Source: JAYFRL01 sp034925905
GTDB lineage: Bacteria > Bacillota > Clostridia > Lachnospirales > Anaerotignaceae
NCBI GenBank assembly: GCA_034925905.1
Contig: JAYFRL010000025.1
Span: forward strand, 1-39,796
Direction of reading: 5' to 3'
DNA: 39,796 nucleotides
Below, in pieces: positions 7,897 through 14,649 of this stretch. Below the pieces are notes generated by a model. The model searched no databases. It was not told the DNA's origin and saw nothing but the letters and a program-made list of their open reading frames with translations. The position numbers and the translations under genes are program-made. How positions within the stretch are numbered: the first letter of the stretch is position 1; every line of letters begins with the position of its first letter.

Positions 7897-9124
7897 GGAG
7901 TATACCTCCCAACTTTTCGTCTCTGTATCCCCTTGAAAAGGCTATAAGACTAGGCTGTTTGCATATAAGACCGAAATCCAGGCTTGAAAGAGGAACCCTT
8001 TCCCTTATCAAGTAGGTATATATTCCTGCCTTGTCTACATTGCCTACCAATATAAAACCTTTAAGGTTTGACTCGTCATAAAAGAGCTTTTTATAGTCTT
8101 CACCGCATTTTGATTCAAAGGTTTTCCCCTCGTATGAACCTGCGGTTATAACATGAAGTCCGAAAAAGCCAATTGCGTTCATGGGCATTGCGTTGTCAAA
8201 TTCGGCATTTCCGTCAGCCATGTTTGTTCCGGCGGTTTTTCCGCCCTTATAAGCATTAGGCATAATGGCCAGTATTTTATTTGCCCCGGAGGATATATCA
8301 AAGCTTTCAACACAATCGCCGGCTGAATATATGCCCTCAAGGCTAGTTTCCATTTTATTGTTTATTTCTATTCCTCGGCCAACTTTTCCGCCGGCATCTT
8401 TCACAAGGCCTATGTTAGGCTTTACGCCTATTGCCGTAACGAGGATATCAAAGTCTATTTTATCTCCGTTTGTGAGGTATGCCGTGTTGCCGTCAAAATG
8501 TTCCACAGATGTACCGAGTATAAAATCCATGCCTTGTTTTTCAAGATGAGACTGCACAAGCTTTGCGCCTGTTTCATCCAGTATACTTGAAAGTATACGT
8601 GTGCTTAAATCAACAATAGTTATTTTACCCACGCGCATTGCTATGCCTTCTGCGCATTTAAGACCTATAAGTCCCCCGCCTATTATAAGCACCTTTTTTG
8701 TTTCCCCAAGCTCTTTTTCAAGAGCCTTTGCACTATCAAGCGTCATAAAACAGAATTTTTTAGAAACATTTTCAAGGCCGTTCATAGGGGGAACAAAGGG
8801 AGAAGAACCGGTTGCCACAAGAAGCTTGTCATAAGAAACGCTTTTCCCATCGTCAAGCAATATTTCTTTTTTTGAAGCATCTATTTTAGTGGCTGTTTTG
8901 CCAAGCATAAGCTTGCAGGAATTTACTTCATAGAAGTCGTCGCTTCTGTATTTCATCTTTTGCTCGTCTGTTTTGCCCTGGAGGAGATATGATATTAAAG
9001 GACGCGAATAAACATGATGTTCCTCGTTGCTTATTATGACTATTTCGCCGTCCTTATCGATTTCCCTTATGCCCTCAACAGCACCTGCGGCGGCAGCCGA
9101 GTTTCCGATTATAACGTATTTCAC
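7886..9124 (-). CDS. FAD/NAD(P)-dependent oxidoreductase of the split glutamate synthase
   Basis: A pyridine nucleotide-disulfide oxidoreductase-type flavoprotein of about 412 residues. An N-terminal FAD-binding Rossmann motif (YVIIGNSAAAAGAVEGI) is followed by an NAD(P)-binding motif near residue 145 (VLIIGGGLIGLKCAEGI) and the second FAD motif GIYSAGDCVE. There is no CxxxxC redox disulfide, which places it with NADH:rubredoxin, ferredoxin or nitrite reductase-like flavoproteins rather than lipoamide dehydrogenases. It probably feeds electrons from NAD(P)H through the adjacent ferredoxin to the FMN synthase subunit, the job GltD does elsewhere. The GTG at 9124 is preferred over the GTG at 9133 because the second sits inside the GGAGAGGTGA ribosome binding site. 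The upstream ferredoxin gene ends at 9130. Confidence 0.85.
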   Translation of the reverse strand: MKYVIIGNSAAAAGAVEGIREIDKDGEIVIISNEEHHVYSRPLISYLLQGKTDEQKMKYRSDDFYEVNSCKLMLGKTATKIDASKKEILLDDGKSVSYDKLLVATGSSPFVPPMNGLENVSKKFCFMTLDSAKALEKELGETKKVLIIGGGLIGLKCAEGIAMRVGKITIVDLSTRILSSILDETGAKLVQSHLEKQGMDFILGTSVEHFDGNTAYLTNGDKIDFDILVTAIGVKPNIGLVKDAGGKVGRGIEINNKMETSLEGIYSAGDCVESFDISSGANKILAIMPNAYKGGKTAGTNMADGNAEFDNAMPMNAIGFFGLHVITAGSYEGKTFESKCGEDYKKLFYDESNLKGFILVGNVDKAGIYTYLIRERVPLSSLDFGLICKQPSLIAFSRGYRDEKLGGILHEN

Positions 9125-9129
9125 AATAA

Positions 9130-9558
9130 TCACCTCTCCTCAAATACTATTGCGCGGTTTGGACATCCCGAAACGCAGTTAGGGGTTCCAAATGTGTTTT
9201 GGGTGCAAAGCTCACATTTCTGCATAACTCCTTTTTCAGTAGGAGTTACGCAGCCATAAGGACAAGAAAGTACACATGTGTAGCATCCTACGCATTTTTC
9301 CCTATCTATGGTTATTATCCCGTCTTTTTTGGTTAACGCCCCAGTTATGCAGTTCATAGCGCACAAAGGCTCGTCGCAATGGCGGCAGGAGACAGCAAAG
9401 CATACCTTGCCGTCTGTTTCTATTCTTATATTGGGTCTTAAGGTTATGCCTTTAAGCGCTTTAACTATATCAGTTTCACCTGAGTTTGCAAAAGCACAGT
9501 TATATTCGCAAAGATGACAGCCCAGACACCAATCTTCATTTACATATATTTTTTTCAT
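9130..9558 (-). CDS. Four-cluster 4Fe-4S ferredoxin subunit
   Basis: This 142-residue protein resembles HycB/DmsB-type electron-transfer subunits. Four cysteine groups are visible: CLGCHLCEYNC (11-21), CRHCDEPLCAMNC, CVGCYTCVLSCPYGC, and the split CELC...CVSGCP motif. Together they can bind four [4Fe-4S] clusters. There is no signal peptide or Tat motif, so it acts in the cytoplasm. Sitting between the FMN synthase gene and the FAD oxidoreductase gene, it most likely wires NAD(P)H-derived electrons to the synthase. It could also take electrons directly from low-potential ferredoxin. The ATG at 9558 follows GGGGGAG at a nine-base distance; the longer frame starting at 9579 would put that ribosome binding site inside the gene. 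Confidence 0.86.
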   Translation of the reverse strand: MKKIYVNEDWCLGCHLCEYNCAFANSGETDIVKALKGITLRPNIRIETDGKVCFAVSCRHCDEPLCAMNCITGALTKKDGIITIDREKCVGCYTCVLSCPYGCVTPTEKGVMQKCELCTQNTFGTPNCVSGCPNRAIVFEER

Positions 9559-9565
9559 AGCATCA

Positions 9566-11071
9566 TCACTCCCCCGCATACTTTATTCCCAAAATGGAAA
9601 GCTCTTTTTCGTTTAAATCCACTCCGCGGAGCATGAGCCTGTTGCCTTTAAGAGCTTCTATGGAGTTTATTCCCATGCCGCCCATAAGCTCTTTTATTTC
9701 ATGATCCCATGCGGTTAAAAGGTTCACGAGTCTTGGATATCCTATTTCGGGGTTGAGTCTTTTAACAAGTTCAGGTTCCTGAGTTGCAATTCCCCAGTTG
9801 CATTTTCCTGTTTGGCAGCTTCTGCAGAGATGGCATCCCAAAGCTATAAGAGCCGCGGTGGCTATGTAAACTGCATCTGCTCCAAGAGCAACAGCCTTCA
9901 CAACATCTGCGCTGTTTCTTATGCTTCCGCCGACAACCAGGGAGACATTGTTTCTTATGCCTTCGTCGCGAAGCCTTGAGTCTACGCTAGCAAGGGCAAG
10001 CTCTATGGGTATGCCTACGTTATCCCTTATCCTTGTGGGAGCTGCACCCGTTCCGCCTCTGAAGCCGTCTATTGCGATTATATCGGCGCCGCTTCTTGCT
10101 ATTCCGCTGGCTATGGCTGCTATGTTATGGACAGCGGCAACCTTAACTATAACTGGTTTTTTGTATTGAGTTGCTTCCTTTAAAGAATATACAAGCTGGC
10201 GCAGGTCTTCTATTGAGTATATATCATGGTGAGGGGCAGGGGATATTGCATCTGAGCCCTCGGGTATCATACGTGTTTTTGAAACTTCACCAACTATTTT
10301 TGAGCCTGGGAGATGCCCTCCTATGCCGGGTTTTGCGCCTTGCCCCATTTTTATTTCTATTGCGGCTCCAGCCTCAAGATAGCCCTTGTGAACGCCGAAA
10401 CGTCCCGAAGCAACCTGAACGATGGTATTTTTTCCGTATTTATAGAAATCTTCATGGAGTCCGCCCTCGCCGGTATTATATAATATTCCGAGTTCCTGGG
10501 CAGCAAGAGCAAGGCTTTTGTGTGCATTATAGCTTATTGAGCCGTAAGACATAGCCGAAAACATGATTGGCATTGCAAGCTCAATCTGAGGTGACATCTT
10601 TGTTTTTAAGGTTCCGTCTGCATTTCTTTCGATGTTTACAGGTTTTTTACCTAAAAACACTTTTGTTTCCATAGGCTCCCTTAAAGGGTCTATGGACGGA
10701 TTTGTAACCTGTGAAGCATTTATTAATATTTTATCCCAATATACGGGGAAATTGTTTGGGTTGCCCATTGAAGAAAGCAAAACTCCTCCGCTTGCAGCCT
10801 GGCGGTATATTTCTTTTATGGCTTGGCTGCTCCAGTTTGAGTTTTCTTTGAAGCAATGGTCTGTTTTAACTATCTTAAGTGCTTTGGTTGGACAGAGGGT
10901 TACGCAACGGTGACAATTAACGCATTTGCTGTTGTCGCTTAACATAGTGTCTAAGTCGGAGTCGTAACGATGAACTTCATTTGCACACTGACGTTCGCAA
11001 ACTCTGCATTTTATACATTTATTTTGGTCTCTTATTACTTCATAATCAGGGTATATAAAATCAATAGCCAT
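9566..11071 (-). CDS. gltB: Glutamate synthase FMN/Fe-S catalytic subunit (GltB2-type)
   Basis: This 501-residue protein starts with a two-cluster ferredoxin domain (Cys19, 22, 25, 29 and Cys50, 53, 56, 60). The FMN-binding glutamate synthase TIM barrel follows (about 100-460), with MFSAMSYGSISYNAHKSLA, GEGGLHEDFYKYG, KMGQGAKPGIGGHLPG and AIDGFRGGTGAAP. The CHLCRSCQTGKC motif near the C-terminus supplies the [3Fe-4S] ligands. It reductively condenses 2-oxoglutarate with ammonia released by the glutaminase subunit, giving glutamate. The glutaminase and GXGXG domains are encoded separately, as in archaeal-type glutamate synthases. The gene overlaps the glutaminase gene by 11 bases and has a strong AAGGAGG site. 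The N-terminal ferredoxin is absent from ordinary GltB. Confidence 0.93.
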   Translation of the reverse strand: MAIDFIYPDYEVIRDQNKCIKCRVCERQCANEVHRYDSDLDTMLSDNSKCVNCHRCVTLCPTKALKIVKTDHCFKENSNWSSQAIKEIYRQAASGGVLLSSMGNPNNFPVYWDKILINASQVTNPSIDPLREPMETKVFLGKKPVNIERNADGTLKTKMSPQIELAMPIMFSAMSYGSISYNAHKSLALAAQELGILYNTGEGGLHEDFYKYGKNTIVQVASGRFGVHKGYLEAGAAIEIKMGQGAKPGIGGHLPGSKIVGEVSKTRMIPEGSDAISPAPHHDIYSIEDLRQLVYSLKEATQYKKPVIVKVAAVHNIAAIASGIARSGADIIAIDGFRGGTGAAPTRIRDNVGIPIELALASVDSRLRDEGIRNNVSLVVGGSIRNSADVVKAVALGADAVYIATAALIALGCHLCRSCQTGKCNWGIATQEPELVKRLNPEIGYPRLVNLLTAWDHEIKELMGGMGINSIEALKGNRLMLRGVDLNEKELSILGIKYAGE

Positions 11072-12164
11072 TATTTACGCCTCCTTCCAGGGTTACTATA
11101 ATCGGTTCTCCGCCGCTTGGAGACCATATTCTGTCGGGTGAGGGTTCCATTTTCCTTATTGCGCATTCCTCGCTTGCAAAATAAACCTTGTCGCCCTTTT
11201 CGCCGGCTACCATGGAGCGCAGCTTAAGACGGTCGTTAAGAGCCATAAGCCCACCCTCAAAGCCTAAAAGAATAGAGAAAGGTCCTGTTATCAAAAGGCT
11301 TGAGAAGGCATTTCTTAAGTATCTGAATTTTTCTTTTTCTTCCGCAGGCATATCTTCAATTGTGCTCCAGAAGGGTGCAGCTATGATGCTTGCTGTTTCA
11401 GAGAGCGTGAAGCCTTGATGCCTGAGAAGATAGTCTATTATGTATGTTATAACTTCCGTGTCGGTTAAAAGAGTACACTTATAGCCGAACATTTCTATAA
11501 ACCTTCTGTTTGCATCATAGGAAGATATTTCGCCATTATGTACAACAGAATAGTCAAGAAGAGAAAACGGATGCGCGCCACCCCACCATCCGGGCGTGTT
11601 TGTGGGGTATCTGCCGTGCGCTGTCCATGAATAGCCTTCATACTCGTCAAGCCGATAAAAATCGCCTATATCCTTTGGGAAGCCGACAGCTTTAAAAACC
11701 CCCATGTTTTTTCCGCTTGAAAAAACATAGCAGCCTCTATAATCCTTGTTGATTTTAAGCACGGCGCGGACGGTGTATTCCTTTTCGTCGAGCTGGCTGT
11801 CAATAAGCCTGTTGTGCGCTGGAGTTACAAAATATCTCCATATGAGAGGTTCGTTTGTTATCTTCCGCGATTTTTTAATAGGTATTTTTGAAAGATTCAC
11901 TACTTCAAACATCTTGTCTATGTATTTTTCACATTCTTCTCTTGCCCTCATATCGTCGTAAAAAATATGCAAAGCATAGAGGTCCTTATATTGGGGGTAT
12001 ATTCCATAGCCGGCAAAGCCGCCGCCAAGGCCATTTGAACGCTCATCCATTGTGGACATGGCGTTTGAAATAATACCGCCGTTTATGTTTTTGCCACTTC
12101 TTGAAATTACGCCGGCAATCGCGCAGCCCGAAGGTATTCGGATATCCCCTTCTTTATACAGCAT
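11061..12164 (-). CDS. Glutamate synthase glutaminase subunit (GltB1-type)
   Basis: A 367-residue class II glutamine amidotransferase. A short N-terminal leader (about 14 residues, ending RIPSG) precedes the presumed nucleophile Cys in CAIAGVISRSGK, so autocatalytic removal of the leader is expected, as in GltB and PurF. Further family motifs are TAHGRYPTNTPGWWGGAHPF, VVHNGEISSYDANRRFIE and LTDTEVITYIIDYLL. It releases ammonia from glutamine for the FMN subunit next to it. The ATG at 12164 follows GGAAGGAAG. The reading frame extends to 12227, but only into the leader and terminator region. It is the first gene after the operon promoter (12279-12307) and its attenuator-like leader. Confidence 0.9.
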   Translation of the reverse strand: MLYKEGDIRIPSGCAIAGVISRSGKNINGGIISNAMSTMDERSNGLGGGFAGYGIYPQYKDLYALHIFYDDMRAREECEKYIDKMFEVVNLSKIPIKKSRKITNEPLIWRYFVTPAHNRLIDSQLDEKEYTVRAVLKINKDYRGCYVFSSGKNMGVFKAVGFPKDIGDFYRLDEYEGYSWTAHGRYPTNTPGWWGGAHPFSLLDYSVVHNGEISSYDANRRFIEMFGYKCTLLTDTEVITYIIDYLLRHQGFTLSETASIIAAPFWSTIEDMPAEEKEKFRYLRNAFSSLLITGPFSILLGFEGGLMALNDRLKLRSMVAGEKGDKVYFASEECAIRKMEPSPDRIWSPSGGEPIIVTLEGGVNNGY

Positions 12165-12210
12165 AACTACACACTTCCTTCCAAGACTAAATAATTGAAA
12201 CCTATGCCCG

Positions 12211-12270
12211 AAAAAAAACAAAGGCATCCATCCAACAAGTACTTCCTTGTTAAATGAACGCCTTTGTTCA
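12211..12270 (-). promoter_or_regulatory. ANTAR-type attenuator in the glutamate synthase operon leader
   Basis: On the minus-strand transcript, hairpin P1 (12270-12255) is TGAAC-AAAGGC-GTTCA, a five-bp stem with a hexaloop carrying A1 and G4. Three bases later P2 (12251-12234) is AACAAG-GAAGTA-CTTGTT, a six-bp stem with a hexaloop having G4 but G at position 1. An intrinsic terminator pairs ACAAAGGC (12267-12260) with GCCTTTGT (12225-12218), extends inward by about six further pairs, and is followed by eight U (12218-12211). The terminator's 5' arm is P1 itself, so P1 and the terminator exclude each other, while P2 sits in the terminator loop. Tandem A1/G4 hexaloops are the known recognition element of ANTAR antiterminators, and this operon encodes one. 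Confidence 0.72.
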
Positions 12271-12278
12271 CTGGACGC

Positions 12279-12307
12279 AGTATACTATAATAATAGGTTG
12301 TTGTCAA
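12279..12307 (-). promoter_or_regulatory. Sigma-A promoter of the glutamate synthase operon
   Basis: Read on the minus strand, TTGACA (12307-12302) and TATACT (12284-12279) are separated by exactly 17 bases. Transcription would start near 12272, giving a leader of about 108 bases containing the attenuator. It is divergent from, and about 50 bp from, the glnN promoter. Confidence 0.85.
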
Positions 12308-12357
12308 GGCAAAAATACAACTTTTGTGTTTTTTTTAGAGAACATGAAAAAATTGTA

Positions 12358-12386
12358 TTGACATCGAATTCCTACTGTGCTACAAT
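12358..12386 (+). promoter_or_regulatory. Sigma-A promoter of glnN
   Basis: TTGACA (12358-12363) and TACAAT (12381-12386) are separated by 17 bases. The start is expected near 12393, only about eight bases before the leader terminator begins. Confidence 0.85.
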
Positions 12387-12400
12387 GCCTCCATGAACCC

Positions 12401-12443
12401 GGCAAAGGCGCCGCAGAAAATCTGTGGTGTCTTTGCCTTTTTT
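12401..12443 (+). terminator. Leader terminator (attenuator) upstream of glnN
   Basis: Arms 12401-12416 and 12422-12437 pair over all 16 positions (with G-U pairs) around the loop AAAAT, followed by six T. It lies between the glnN promoter and the gene, so it should block transcription unless overridden. The first 12 bases (12401-12412) can instead fold as GGC-AAAGGC-GCC, showing the same AAAGGC hexaloop seen in the divergent operon leader. A second hexaloop hairpin is not evident, so control by the ANTAR protein is plausible but unproven. Confidence 0.75.
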
Positions 12444-12475
12444 AGTTTTTAATTATTCTTGTGAAGGAGAGGAAA

Positions 12476-14572
12476 ATGATGAATACTGTATCTGAAATAT
12501 TTGGAAGTATGGTATTTAATGATGCTGTAATGAAAGAAAAATTGCCTAAAGAAACATATAAGGCAATGCAGAAAACAATTCAGGACGGCCGTCACCTCGA
12601 TATCGGAGTTGCAAATGTTGTTGCAAATGCCATGAAAGATTGGGCAATAGAGAAGGGGGCCACTCACTTCACTCATTGGTTTCAGCCCATGACAGGCATT
12701 ACGGCAGAAAAGCATGACAGCTTCATATCACCTACGGCTGGCGGAAAAATAATAATGGAATTTTCAGGCAAAGAGCTTATAAGAGGCGAACCTGACGCAT
12801 CAAGCTTTCCTTCAGGCGGACTTCGTGCGACATTTGAGGCAAGAGGATACACGGCATGGGATCCGACATCATATTCATTTATAAAAGATGGAACATTATG
12901 TATACCAACAGCTTTCTGTTCTTACGGAGGAGAAGCGCTTGACAAAAAAACTCCTTTGCTCCGTTCCATGGAAGCTATAAACAAACAGGCGCTCAGGGTA
13001 CTTAAGCTTTTCGGAAATGAAGATGTTACATCAGCAAAAACAACAGTTGGCCCAGAACAGGAATATTTCCTTGTTGATAAAGAACTTTTTGACCAAAGAA
13101 AAGACCTTATTTATTCAGGACGCACATTATTTGGTGCAAAACCTCCCAAGGGACAAGAGCTTGAAGACCATTATTTCGGAGCTATAAAGCCAAGAGTTTC
13201 AGAATTTATGAAGGACTTGGACATAGAGCTTTGGAAGCTTGGAGTTCTTGCCAAAACTGAGCATAATGAAGTTTCACCTGCACAGCATGAGCTTGCGCCT
13301 ATATTTACAACAACGAATATAGCTGCGGATCACAACCAGCTTACAATGGAAATTATGCAGAGGGTTGCTAAAAAGCACAATCTTGTTTGCTTATTGCACG
13401 AAAAACCTTTTGCCGGTGTAAACGGAAGCGGTAAACACAATAACTGGTCAATGTCCACTAACACGGGAACCAACCTTCTTGAGCCAGGTGAAACGCCATT
13501 TGAAAACGCACAGTTTTTACTTTTCCTTTGTGCTGTTATCAAGGCTGTGGATGAGTATCAGGATCTTTTGAGAATATCCGTAGCAAGTGCCGCAAACGAC
13601 CACCGCCTTGGAGCAAACGAAGCTCCTCCGGCAATCGTTTCGATATTCGTTGGCGAAGAGCTTACAGGAATATTAGACGCTATAGAAAACGGGACGGGAT
13701 ACGATGCAAAAGAAAAAGTGCAGATGAAGATAGGCGTAGACGTTCTTCCACGTTTCCCGAAGGATACAACAGACAGAAACAGAACATCTCCTTTTGCATT
13801 TACGGGGAATAAGTTTGAATTCCGTATGCTTGGCTCAAGCCTTTCAATTTCAGGCCCAAATATAGTTCTTAATACGGCTGTTGCAGAGGAATTGAAACAA
13901 TTTGCCGATGCTCTTGAGGGCGTTTCCGATTTTAAGGCAGAGCTTGCATCTCTCGTAAAGAAAACAATAAAAGAGCATAAGAGGATAATATTCAACGGAA
14001 ACGGATATGATGATGCATGGGTTGCTGAAGCTGAGAAAAGAGGGCTTTTAAACCTTAAAACAACACCGGAATGCATGCCATATTTCCTGTATGATAAAAA
14101 CATTGAGCTTTTCGTATCTCATAAGGTTTTCACGAAAGAAGAAATGCATTCGCGTTATGAAATATCAATGGAAAATTACTCCAAAATTCTTAACATAGAA
14201 GCTTTGACAATGCTTGATATGGCAAAGAAAGATATTCTTCCTGCCGCTTCGGCATATGCAAGAGAGCTTTCTGAAACTGTTATAGCAAAGAAAGAATTTG
14301 TTCCGGCTACGGGATGCATCTATGAAAAAGAAACAATCGCAGCAATTTCAGCACGTATAGACAGCGCCTATGCTGCCATAAAAGAGCTTGAAGCAACGCT
14401 TATTAGCGGAAAAGACATAGCAGATGCAACAGAGCTTGCAAATTATTATAAGGATAAGGTTATCGTACTTATGAATAAGCTCCGCATTTCCGTAGATGAG
14501 CTTGAAACAATGACAGCTGAAGATTTTTGGCCATATCCTACATACGGAGAACTCTTATTTGGAGTTAGATGA
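12476..14572 (+). CDS. glnN: Type III glutamine synthetase
   Basis: GSIII (698 residues, the normal length for this dodecameric class) makes glutamine from glutamate, ammonia and ATP. Class-specific motifs include THWFQPMTG, FPSGGLRATFEARGYTAWDP, GPEQEYFLVD (near 192), KTEHNEVSPAQHELAPIF, GSGKHNNWSMSTNTG (near 320) and ANDHRLGANEAPPAIVS. The frame opens at a GTG at 12461, but that sequence is the ribosome binding site (AAGGAGAGG). The ATG at 12476 (or the adjacent ATG at 12479) is the probable start. A promoter and a leader terminator precede it. The ammonium channel gene follows after 77 bases and is probably cotranscribed. It is likely the main ammonium-assimilating GS here, since the type I homologue across the divide is short and divergent. 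Confidence 0.97.
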   Translation: MMNTVSEIFGSMVFNDAVMKEKLPKETYKAMQKTIQDGRHLDIGVANVVANAMKDWAIEKGATHFTHWFQPMTGITAEKHDSFISPTAGGKIIMEFSGKELIRGEPDASSFPSGGLRATFEARGYTAWDPTSYSFIKDGTLCIPTAFCSYGGEALDKKTPLLRSMEAINKQALRVLKLFGNEDVTSAKTTVGPEQEYFLVDKELFDQRKDLIYSGRTLFGAKPPKGQELEDHYFGAIKPRVSEFMKDLDIELWKLGVLAKTEHNEVSPAQHELAPIFTTTNIAADHNQLTMEIMQRVAKKHNLVCLLHEKPFAGVNGSGKHNNWSMSTNTGTNLLEPGETPFENAQFLLFLCAVIKAVDEYQDLLRISVASAANDHRLGANEAPPAIVSIFVGEELTGILDAIENGTGYDAKEKVQMKIGVDVLPRFPKDTTDRNRTSPFAFTGNKFEFRMLGSSLSISGPNIVLNTAVAEELKQFADALEGVSDFKAELASLVKKTIKEHKRIIFNGNGYDDAWVAEAEKRGLLNLKTTPECMPYFLYDKNIELFVSHKVFTKEEMHSRYEISMENYSKILNIEALTMLDMAKKDILPAASAYARELSETVIAKKEFVPATGCIYEKETIAAISARIDSAYAAIKELEATLISGKDIADATELANYYKDKVIVLMNKLRISVDELETMTAEDFWPYPTYGELLFGVR

Positions 14573-14649
14573 GGTTTGATTTTTTAATTAATCATATAGA
14601 AGAGAGACTTAAAACAGGATTTATATAGTTTTAGATTGGAGATGAGAGT

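Noticed and set aside
12449..12715. Minus-strand frame opposite the start of glnN
   Set aside because: It lies wholly antisense to a strongly supported gene and has no ribosome binding site or recognisable product.
14573..14649. ANTAR target or terminator between glnN and amt
   Set aside because: Only a small AT hairpin (TGATT/AATCA) is present; there is no hexaloop pair, GC-rich stem or U-run.
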